DNA of 12,078 nucleotides, taken from Colwellia_A sp041890515 (GTDB taxonomy: Bacteria > Pseudomonadota > Gammaproteobacteria > Enterobacterales > Alteromonadaceae). The notes below the pieces were generated by a model. That model had not been told where the DNA came from, ran no database searches, and was given only the letters and a program-made list of their open reading frames with translations. Position numbers and translations under genes: made by a program. The stretch lies in contig JASDWX010000105.1 in assembly GCA_041890515.1 (NCBI GenBank), forward strand, positions 1 through 12,078, given 5' to 3'. This document shows positions 6,290 to 12,078 of the stretch, piece by piece; the first letter of the stretch is position 1; every line of letters starts with the position of its first letter.

Positions 6290-7623
6290 GCCAATCAACC
6301 TTAATTAAAAATGCAAAAATTATTAATGAAGGCAATATTTATGAAGCTGACATAAGAGTACAAGATCAACGCTTTGAGCGTATTGATACAAGTATTTCAG
6401 CTAAACCGCAAGATATCATTATTGAGGCAAATGGTAACTTTCTATTACCTGGGATGATTGACGACCAAGTACATTTTCGTGAACCCGGTATGACACATAA
6501 AGGTACTATTGCGAGTGAATCTCGTGCTGCGGTTGCTGGTGGCATTACCAGCTATATGGAAATGCCAAATGTAAATCCGGCGACCACCACTATAGATGCA
6601 CTTGAAAAAAAGTTTGCCATAGCTAAGCAATCTTCTATGGCGAATTATTCCTTTTACCTAGGAGCCACCGAGCATAACCTTGAGCAAATTAAGCGATTAA
6701 ACCCCAAAAAACACTGTGGTGTTAAAGTCTTTATGGGCGCTTCTACAGGGAATTTATTAGTTGAAAACCCTACCGCTTTAGCAGGAATTTTTCGTGAGAG
6801 CCCTACGCTTATTGTTACTCATTGTGAAAGTGGCAGTGTGATCGCAAGTAACCTTGCAAAAATAACTGCAAAGGGGGTTATTCCGACGATAAGTTCACAT
6901 GCAAAAATAAGAAACGATGAAGCTTGTTATGCCTCATCTTCTTATGCAGTATCTTTAGCAAAAAAATATCAAAGCCAATTACATGTACTTCATATTACAA
7001 CCGCAAAAGAATTAAGCTTGTTTGAAGCAGGACCTATTGAAAATAAACATATCACGGCAGAAGCTTGTGTTCATCATCTGTGGTTTAGTGACGACGATTA
7101 TTCAACGCTGGGTAACCAAATAAAGTGTAATCCTGCCATAAAATCAGCAGCAGATCGTGCGGCGTTAATACAAGCTCTACATACTAACCAAATTGATATA
7201 ATAGCGACAGATCATGCGCCACATACTTGGCAAGAAAAACAAAACGACTATAACCAAGCCCCTGCTGGCTTACCTTTAGTTGAACACGCTTTATTAAGTT
7301 TATTTGATCATGTTAAACACAAACGCTTGAGTTTAACGCAAGTGGTTGAAAAAACAGCGCATAATCCTGCAATACGGTACGCAATAAAAGAACGAGGTTA
7401 TATCCGAGAGGGATATTTTGCTGATTTTGTTTTAATTGATACAAATAAACCTACACAAGTCAGTCATGAAAACTGCCGTTACCTTTGTGGCTGGACACCT
7501 TTTCATCAGCATGAGTTTTCTTCAAGCGTAGTTGGTACATGGGTTAACGGGCAACAAGTTTATGATGGAAAATATATAATTGAGCATCCGTCACTGTCAA
7601 AACGCTTAGAGTTTAATCGCTAG
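6286..7623 (+). CDS. pyrC: Dihydroorotase paralogue (PyrC, amidohydrolase superfamily)
   Basis: A 445-residue cyclic amidohydrolase closest in pattern to the class I dihydroorotases common in Bacteroidetes ('LPGMIDDQVHFREPG', 'SRAAVAGGITSYMEMPN'). It would interconvert carbamoyl-aspartate and dihydroorotate in pyrimidine synthesis. Metal-site residues seen: H63, the lysine usually carboxylated (K147, in 'GVKVFMGASTGN'), H179 ('VTHCE'), H236 ('LHITTAKE') and D309 ('ATDHAPHT'). The first His of the usual HxH motif is replaced by Q61. R65 and the 'AGLPLVEHALL' block are intact. The location in a Zur operon matches earlier reports of Zur-linked pyrC duplicates. Its start overlaps the hisI stop, so translation is probably coupled. 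An allantoinase or hydantoinase role is less likely given the dihydroorotase-specific blocks. Confidence 0.85.
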   Translation: MSQSTLIKNAKIINEGNIYEADIRVQDQRFERIDTSISAKPQDIIIEANGNFLLPGMIDDQVHFREPGMTHKGTIASESRAAVAGGITSYMEMPNVNPATTTIDALEKKFAIAKQSSMANYSFYLGATEHNLEQIKRLNPKKHCGVKVFMGASTGNLLVENPTALAGIFRESPTLIVTHCESGSVIASNLAKITAKGVIPTISSHAKIRNDEACYASSSYAVSLAKKYQSQLHVLHITTAKELSLFEAGPIENKHITAEACVHHLWFSDDDYSTLGNQIKCNPAIKSAADRAALIQALHTNQIDIIATDHAPHTWQEKQNDYNQAPAGLPLVEHALLSLFDHVKHKRLSLTQVVEKTAHNPAIRYAIKERGYIREGYFADFVLIDTNKPTQVSHENCRYLCGWTPFHQHEFSSSVVGTWVNGQQVYDGKYIIEHPSLSKRLEFNR

Positions 7624-7657
7624 ATTAATTATTTTTAATAAGGTGGATAATCTAAAA

Positions 7658-8023
7658 GTGAATGAAAAAGAAATATTATCGTTATTTGAACAATGGAATG
7701 AAGCACTCCAAACAAGAATACCGAAAAACGTGGCCGCACTGTATGAATATGACGCAATACTTTTGCCAACAATATCTAATACAGTATGCCAATCTCATGA
7801 AAAAATTGAAGAATATTTTGATAATTTCTTATCACTAGAGCCTACCGGTAAAATAGACGAATCTACAGTCCGTATTTTTGGTTCAACAGCGATGAATTCA
7901 GGCACATGCACATTTACATTTAAAAGTAGTGAGCCAATACAAGCACGATTTACTTTTATTTATCGTTGGAATGGTGAAAAATGGATGATTATGACTCATC
8001 ATTCATCACAAATGCCTGAATAA
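7658..8023 (+). CDS. SnoaL-like / SgcJ-EcaC family protein (NTF2-like fold)
   Basis: About 121 residues from GTG 7658. The sequence AAGGTGG (7640-7646) serves better as a ribosome site 11 bases before this GTG than as part of the start at GTG 7643, which would add five residues. The pattern 'LFEQWNEALQT', 'VAALYEYDAILLPT', 'EYFDNFLSLEP', 'ARFTFIYRWNGEKWMIMTHH' and 'SSQMPE' is characteristic of SgcJ/EcaC or DUF4440 proteins of the NTF2-like superfamily. These are small cone-shaped dimers that bind ligands or have varied enzyme activities. No signal peptide. The gene lies between pyrC and the SEC-C gene with gaps of 34 and 21 bases. Its role in zinc limitation is unknown. The conserved 'HHSSxMPE' end could bind a metal, but that is a guess. 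Confidence 0.75.
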   Translation: MNEKEILSLFEQWNEALQTRIPKNVAALYEYDAILLPTISNTVCQSHEKIEEYFDNFLSLEPTGKIDESTVRIFGSTAMNSGTCTFTFKSSEPIQARFTFIYRWNGEKWMIMTHHSSQMPE

Positions 8024-8044
8024 CAACACTTCGAAGAGTTAAAA

Positions 8045-8215
8045 ATGAATAAAGAAAATAGTAATCAACCCTTACCTGATAATGAAAGCTGTTGTAGTAA
8101 ATCAAGTTGTTGTGAGCCACCACCAGCGACAATAAGACTATCAGAGCCTAAAATTGGACGTAATGATCCTTGTCCTTGTAATAGTGGCCGTAAATTTAAA
8201 AAATGTTGCGGTTAA
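8045..8215 (+). CDS. Cysteine-rich SEC-C motif mini-protein
   Basis: A 56-residue protein. A GAAGAG site (8033-8038) precedes the ATG by 6 bases. The C-terminal half is a complete SEC-C motif ('GRNDPCPCNSGRKFKKCCG', residues 38-56), the zinc-binding tail known from SecA. The N-terminal half has two Cys pairs (C16-C17 and C22-C23, in 'ESCCSKSSCCEPP') followed by a proline-rich linker. Eight of 56 residues are cysteine. It has no signal peptide, so it should be cytoplasmic. Its place directly before the YeiR-like GTPase, in a zinc-starvation operon, suggests that it holds or passes zinc; this is inference. It is too short to be a SecA fragment, and no other SecA sequence is present. Confidence 0.82.
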   Translation: MNKENSNQPLPDNESCCSKSSCCEPPPATIRLSEPKIGRNDPCPCNSGRKFKKCCG

Positions 8216-8238
8216 CTTTATATTATAAGGAAGGTTAG

Positions 8239-9231
8239 ATGCAGCCTGAAAAAATAATTGCCGTTCCTACCAATATCATTACTGGTTTTTTAGGTGCCGG
8301 TAAAACATCAGCAATTTTACATTTATTGAAATATAAACCCAAAGGTGAACGTTGGGCTGTTTTAGTTAATGAATTTGGTGAAATTGGCGTTGATGGTAGT
8401 TTAATAGCTGGTGAATATTCAGAGCAACACGGTGTATATATTCAAGAAGTACCGGGTGGCTGTATGTGTTGCGCTGCAGGTGTATCAATGCAAGTTGCAC
8501 TTAATCAACTTTTAATACGAGCAAAGCCTGATCGATTGTTAATAGAACCAACAGGTCTTGGTCATCCAAAAGAAGTATTAAAAGTACTGTCAGCAGAACA
8601 TTATCAAACGGTACTTACTTTACAAAAAACGATAACCTTAGTTGATGCGAGGAATCTATCAGACCAGCGTTACACTACACATGATATTTTTAATCAACAA
8701 ATAGCTATAGCTGATACCGTTATTGGTAATAAAATGGATGTATATCGAGATGGTGATAAAGAAAAATTAATTAGTTATGTGAAAGCACACAGTCAATCTA
8801 ATGCTAATGTTCATTTTTCACATCAAGGTAATATTGCGCTTTCACAATTAGCTGGAACAACTTCTCTAGGCTTACCTTCAAAGTCTCACCATCATGAAAC
8901 TGAACAAGCATTAATTCCAAATTTACCCATGCCTGAATGCGGTTTTATTAAAGCATTAAATACCGGAGAAGGCTTTAGTAGTATTGGCTGGCGATTTTCA
9001 TCCAAAAAAGTATTCAATTACCATAAATTACAGACATTTTTAACCTATGCTACTGCTGAACGCATAAAAGCTGTATTTATCACAGAATTGGGTACCTTTG
9101 GATATAATATTGCCATCGATGACTTAACAGAAAGCGTACTTAATGACGCTAAAGAAAGCCGTATAGAAATAATATTACAACAGATAGATGATTCGCTCGA
9201 AGCACAACTAATGGCCTGTATTATCTATTAA
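8239..9231 (+). CDS. yeiR: COG0523 GTPase of the YeiR type
   Basis: A 330-residue G3E-family GTPase. Walker A GFLGAGKT (16-23), 'WAVLVNEFGEIGVDGSLI' (39-56), the metal-binding CMCC (75-78, in 'VPGGCMCCAAGVSMQV'), 'RLLIEPTGLGHPKE' and a canonical NKMD guanine-specificity motif. A His stretch (SHHHE) lies in the linker, and the shorter C-terminal domain begins near 'LNTGEGFSSIGWRF'. Length and blocks match E. coli YeiR (about 328 residues), a zinc-binding GTPase whose activity responds to zinc. AAGGAAGG (8227-8234) precedes the ATG. It is the last gene of the operon and a different subgroup from the first gene, so the two probably serve different client proteins. The next gene converges on it with only 23 bases between stops and no strong terminator. 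Confidence 0.88.
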   Translation: MQPEKIIAVPTNIITGFLGAGKTSAILHLLKYKPKGERWAVLVNEFGEIGVDGSLIAGEYSEQHGVYIQEVPGGCMCCAAGVSMQVALNQLLIRAKPDRLLIEPTGLGHPKEVLKVLSAEHYQTVLTLQKTITLVDARNLSDQRYTTHDIFNQQIAIADTVIGNKMDVYRDGDKEKLISYVKAHSQSNANVHFSHQGNIALSQLAGTTSLGLPSKSHHHETEQALIPNLPMPECGFIKALNTGEGFSSIGWRFSSKKVFNYHKLQTFLTYATAERIKAVFITELGTFGYNIAIDDLTESVLNDAKESRIEIILQQIDDSLEAQLMACIIY

Positions 9232-9254
9232 ATTATTTTTAAAATACCTAAGAA

Positions 9255-9932
9255 TTATTCATCGTTGTAAAGCTCAAACGCATGCACTTCCATTGAATAA
9301 GCTGCCGTTGCCATGTCATTTTCAACAAGTGACGTTTTTATTATGCCAGAAATCCAATAAGCATCGTAAAGTGATTCAAGTTTCAATCCTTGTGGGTAAT
9401 GCACGAAAATGGTTTGGTTAGGTGGTGGTGGTGGCAAATGTAGGCATGCACCAAAAAATGGTACCAAGAAAAATTGTGTCACATTTTGGTCGTCATCAAA
9501 CTCTAGAGGCACAATAAAAGCAGGGATTTTAATTGGAGCATTGTTAACTATCGCCTTTACATTTGTAGATATTAACGCTTGTTGATAACGATCATCTCCA
9601 CTATTTGTTACCTCACTTTTCAAAGTATTGCTTAATATATCTTCAGCTGAGCCATCAACAATTTCATCAAGATAACTTGGTGGATTTAGCAGAGCATCTA
9701 AGTCATCTTTAGGCAACAGATCAGTCCATTCTGTTTGCATAAAAGCGGACACAGGTAACACTTCACTTTCTGTCGTTATTTGATTTTCAGGATAAGTTAA
9801 CGGTACTAAAGTTGTAGCTGACTTTTGATTTTCTGTGGCTACATTTTGCTTTGTGGGTGAGATGCCATTATCTGATTGTTCGCATGCCAGTAATAATACG
9901 CTTAGGATGATGACAAGACTTAATTTGATCAT
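9255..9932 (-). CDS. DUF3299 lipoprotein
   Basis: A 225-residue protein. The start at ATG 9932 gives a perfect lipoprotein signal (MIKLSLVIILSVLLLAC, Cys17). Longer starts (TTG 9998 or ATG 9983) would bury it behind 22 or 17 extra residues and lie in the palindrome. After a polar linker (18-60), the DUF3299 core holds 'SAFMQTEWTDLLP' (62-74), 'IKIPAFIVPLEF' (134-145) and 'FFLVPFFGACLHLPPPPPNQ' (154-173, with C163, H165 and five prolines in a row). DUF3299 genes often accompany LolD/FtsX-like ABC genes and DUF2796 genes in zinc-regulated loci such as zrg of V. cholerae. The protein is probably envelope-anchored and works with the transporter encoded divergently. Its exact role is unknown. The Pro5 run would need EF-P for efficient translation. 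Confidence 0.82.
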   Translation of the reverse strand: MIKLSLVIILSVLLLACEQSDNGISPTKQNVATENQKSATTLVPLTYPENQITTESEVLPVSAFMQTEWTDLLPKDDLDALLNPPSYLDEIVDGSAEDILSNTLKSEVTNSGDDRYQQALISTNVKAIVNNAPIKIPAFIVPLEFDDDQNVTQFFLVPFFGACLHLPPPPPNQTIFVHYPQGLKLESLYDAYWISGIIKTSLVENDMATAAYSMEVHAFELYNDE

Positions 9933-9948
9933 AAATATCAGGCTAAAT

Positions 9949-10001
9949 AATTTGTTTAATAAGTCAATGATACATTGTATCATTGACTTATTAAACAAAT
10001 T
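9949..10001. repeat. Perfect 53-bp palindrome between divergent genes
   Basis: Two 26-base arms (9949-9974 and 9976-10001) are exact reverse complements around the single T at 9975. The centre reads TGATACATTGTATCA. Each arm holds TTGACT pointing outward (9983-9988 on plus; 9967-9962 on minus). It lies 17 bases before the lipoprotein start and 19 bases before the ATPase start. It could be an operator for both genes, a bidirectional promoter region or a cruciform/hairpin. Confidence 0.85.
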
Positions 10002-10011
10002 TTAGTTGTAT
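9983..10011 (+). promoter_or_regulatory. Possible promoter for the ABC genes, inside the palindrome
   Basis: TTGACT (9983-9988) is a good -35 and is followed after 17 bases by TTGTAT (10006-10011), a weak -10. Transcription would begin only a few bases before ATG 10021, giving an almost leaderless message. No clear ribosome site precedes that ATG, which fits. The mirror-image TTGACT on the minus strand has no good -10. Tentative. Confidence 0.3.
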
Positions 10012-10020
10012 TGAGTAACT

Positions 10021-10707
10021 ATGACAATTAACCTTTCTAATATTCGGTTTAGCTACCCGGAGCAATCAAATTCACTTTTGTTAGATATTCCATCTTGGTC
10101 ACTATCAGCAGGTGAGCATACACTTATTTGCGGATCATCAGGCAGTGGAAAATCTACATTATTAAATATTCTAAATGGTTTGCTCTCGGTCAATAGTGGT
10201 CATGTAAAAGTACTTGGTCAACACTTAAATAAAATGACAAGTCGGCAGCGTGATAACTTTAGAGCAAATAATATAGGCTATATTTTTCAACAATTTAACT
10301 TAATTCCCTATCTCAATGCCGTCGATAATATTCAACTCGCAAGCTATTTTTCAAAATCAAAGTCAAAATCTTCACTAAATGAAGAAATAAAAGCATTACT
10401 CAAAACCTTAAACATGCCAGAAAAAGATTGGAACAAGCCTGTTCGTAAGCTAAGTATTGGCCAACAGCAACGTATTGCTATTGCACGTGCACTAATCAAT
10501 AAACCTACTTTGTTAATTGCCGATGAGCCAACATCTTCACTTGATCAAGAGAATAGAGATTCATTTATGGTGCTATTAATGTCAATAGTTGAAGAGAATA
10601 ACATTACATTATTGTTTGTTAGTCATGACATGTCGTTATCACATTACTTTACTCGTGTTGAGTCGTTAAATGAGATTAATCAAATAGAGTGTGAACATGC
10701 TAATTAA
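10021..10707 (+). CDS. LolD/MacB-type ABC transporter ATP-binding protein (zrg-type)
   Basis: A 228-residue cytoplasmic ATPase with every expected motif: Walker A GSSGSGKST (38-46), Q-loop 'FQQFNLIP' (89-96), signature LSIGQ (144-148, Ile in place of the second position's usual Gly), Walker B 'LLIADEP' with D168 and E169, and the switch histidine H202 ('VSHD'). The pattern is that of the LolD/FtsE/MacB branch, whose members drive mechanotransmission across the envelope instead of classical substrate import. It overlaps the permease gene by 11 bases, so the two form one unit. The adjacent DUF3299 gene and the upstream DUF2796 gene suggest that it serves the zinc-related zrg-type system. Confidence 0.88.
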   Translation: MTINLSNIRFSYPEQSNSLLLDIPSWSLSAGEHTLICGSSGSGKSTLLNILNGLLSVNSGHVKVLGQHLNKMTSRQRDNFRANNIGYIFQQFNLIPYLNAVDNIQLASYFSKSKSKSSLNEEIKALLKTLNMPEKDWNKPVRKLSIGQQQRIAIARALINKPTLLIADEPTSSLDQENRDSFMVLLMSIVEENNITLLFVSHDMSLSHYFTRVESLNEINQIECEHAN

Positions 10708-11962
10708 GCTTGCCGTAAAAAGTCTACGTGACCGCAAATGCTCTGTTTTATTATCTATTATCGCAATGACCGTCAGTATTTTCGTATTGCTAGGTGTTGA
10801 GCATATTCGATACCAAACAAAGGAGAGCTTTGCCAATACTGTTTCCGGCACTGATTTGATTGTCGGTGCAAGAACTGGCAGCTTAAACTTATTACTCTAT
10901 TCTGTTTTTAAAATTGGTAGCCCAACCAATAATATAAGCTGGCGTTCTTTTGAAAAAATAGCGCGTAACACCAAAGTAAAATGGGCTATTCCTCTTTCGC
11001 TTGGTGATTCACATAAAGGCTTTAGAGTACTAGGTACGGATGGTAGATATTTCGAACACTTTAGCTATGGTAACCAACACCGCCTATTATTTGAAGAAGG
11101 AAGCGCTTTTGATGATGTATTTGATGTGGTTTTAGGGTATCAAGTTGCCGATAAATTGGGTTATCAATTGGGTGACAAAATTGTGCTTGCTCACGGTATA
11201 GCTAAAACTAGCTTTAGCTTACATACCGACAAACCATTCACTATTGTTGGTATTTTAGCGCCTACAGGTACACCAGTAGATCAAACATTACATGTACGTT
11301 TACAAGGAATAGAAGCAATACATTCAAATGGAGAAAATATTAACGCTTCTCAAACAGCAAGTATAAGTAAAGAGTACCATCAACATAAACAGACTGAATT
11401 TACGCATTTACAACCAAAAAGTATTACCGCTTTAATGTTAGGGCTTAAATCAAAAATGTCGACATTTAAAATACAACGCGAAATTAACAATGACACGCAA
11501 GAACCTTTACTTGCCATCTTGCCTGGTGTGGCATTATCAGAACTTTGGCAAATGATGAAAATTTTGGAAAACACGTTGTTTTTAGTCTCTTTTTTGGTGT
11601 TTATTTCAGCCAGTTTAGGCGTGAGTGCCATGCTAGTATCTTCAATTAAACAACGCGCTAAAGAAATGCAGCTGCTTAGAGTTGTTGGAGCGCCTCCTCT
11701 CTTTTTATTTTATCTGATTGAACTAGAAGCATTATTTATTGCAACGATCAGTAGCATTTTAGGTGCGGTGATACTAATAATCAGCTTATTGTTTGCGCAA
11801 AATTATTTAGCCTCCTATTTTGGTTTACAGATCAGTGTGAACATATTCTCAATCAATACACTAAAGCTAATAATAGGAATACTTAGCGTATCACTAATCG
11901 CCGCCACAATGCCTTCAATTATCGGTTACGTACAATCTAAAAAACATACCATATTAGACTAA
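10697..11962 (+). CDS. FtsX/MacB-type ABC transporter permease (zrg-type)
   Basis: A 421-residue inner-membrane protein. The start is ATG 10697; GTG 10691 is two codons earlier, and both overlap the ATPase gene. The topology is of the MacB/LolE kind: transmembrane helix 1 (about 17-37), a large periplasmic domain (about 38-285) with 'GTDLIVGARTGSLNLLLYS' and 'FTIVGILAPTGTPVD', then three C-terminal helices (about 293-313, 347-367, 389-411). A cytoplasmic loop 'KQRAKEMQLLRVVGAP' would contact the ATPase. A stretch in the periplasmic domain is rich in His and Gln ('EYHQHKQTEFTH'), which might touch metal or the His-rich DUF2796 partner. The function is probably zinc-linked envelope transport or lipoprotein handling. 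No strong terminator follows. Confidence 0.87.
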   Translation: MLIKLAVKSLRDRKCSVLLSIIAMTVSIFVLLGVEHIRYQTKESFANTVSGTDLIVGARTGSLNLLLYSVFKIGSPTNNISWRSFEKIARNTKVKWAIPLSLGDSHKGFRVLGTDGRYFEHFSYGNQHRLLFEEGSAFDDVFDVVLGYQVADKLGYQLGDKIVLAHGIAKTSFSLHTDKPFTIVGILAPTGTPVDQTLHVRLQGIEAIHSNGENINASQTASISKEYHQHKQTEFTHLQPKSITALMLGLKSKMSTFKIQREINNDTQEPLLAILPGVALSELWQMMKILENTLFLVSFLVFISASLGVSAMLVSSIKQRAKEMQLLRVVGAPPLFLFYLIELEALFIATISSILGAVILIISLLFAQNYLASYFGLQISVNIFSINTLKLIIGILSVSLIAATMPSIIGYVQSKKHTILD

Positions 11963-12078
11963 ACAACAACCTTACATTACAAAGTACCTCGGCTATAAGC
12001 TGTAATAACTCAATGATAAATAGCGGTGTTTTTCAAGACAGTTGTCGCCTAAATTGTTAAGCAGCTTCTTTGTGTTGC
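11963..12078. other. Intergenic tail; possible 3' end of a minus-strand gene
   Basis: After the permease stop there is a weak inverted repeat, ATTACA (11976-11981) with TGTAAT (12001-12006), without a T-run. On the minus strand two frames enter from the window edge. One reads 'QHKEAA' and stops at 12059-12057. The other reads 27 residues ending in 'HRYLSLSYYSL' and stops at 11995-11993. Either could be the end of a convergent gene. The window ends before this can be decided. Confidence 0.25.

Noticed and set aside
8156..8212. SEC-C motif as the remnant end of a secA gene
   Set aside because: The motif is in a complete small ORF with its own start and ribosome site, and nothing upstream resembles SecA.
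9232..9254. AT-only inverted repeat TATTTT-T-AAAATA between the convergent genes as a bidirectional terminator
   Set aside because: There is no GC in the stem and it is too short to be stable; it is likely chance in AT-rich sequence.
9933..9998. Longer DUF3299 start (TTG 9998 or ATG 9983)
   Set aside because: It would push the lipoprotein signal peptide away from the N-terminus and run through the 53-bp palindrome.

Overview
The window looks like chromosome of a marine gammaproteobacterium of the Alteromonadales, most plausibly near Colwellia or Thalassotalea. I infer this from the AT-rich sequence and the type of proteins, not from a marker gene. The central theme is the response to zinc starvation.

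Layout. Positions 1-604 hold the 3' end of a PepSY-type inner-membrane protein, followed by a small outer-membrane-type lipoprotein (727-1218). Positions 1219-2451 hold no convincing intact gene. They look like a graveyard of short protein-like fragments on both strands plus a diverged pair of ~105-bp direct repeats. From 2426 a promoter and an 18-bp palindromic operator that looks like a Zur box open a tightly packed ten-gene operon on the + strand (2503-9231). In order it encodes: a COG0523 GTPase (ZigA-like), a DUF1826 protein, a histidine-rich periplasmic DUF2796 protein (ZrgA-like), the regulator Zur itself, a MerC-like membrane protein, a HisI paralogue, a dihydroorotase (PyrC) paralogue, a SnoaL/SgcJ-like protein, a 56-residue cysteine-rich SEC-C protein and a second COG0523 GTPase of the YeiR type. 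Neighbouring genes overlap or are separated by 10-34 bases.

Converging on the operon end is a DUF3299 lipoprotein (9932-9255, minus strand). Diverging from it across a perfect 53-bp palindrome are a LolD-like ABC ATPase and a FtsX/MacB-like permease (10021-11962). DUF2796, DUF3299, ATPase and permease genes are the kinds of component described for the Zur-controlled zrg system of Vibrio cholerae. Here the parts are split between two transcription units.

How they may work together (inference). When zinc is scarce, Zur leaves its operator and the operon is expressed. ZrgA and the ABC proteins would help recover zinc at the envelope. The two COG0523 GTPases and the SEC-C mini-protein would deliver zinc inside the cell. 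The HisI and PyrC paralogues would back up zinc enzymes of histidine and pyrimidine synthesis. Zur lies within the operon it presumably controls, which gives feedback. The least described parts are DUF1826 (with an iron-oxygenase-like residue pattern), the SEC-C mini-protein and the 53-bp palindrome.
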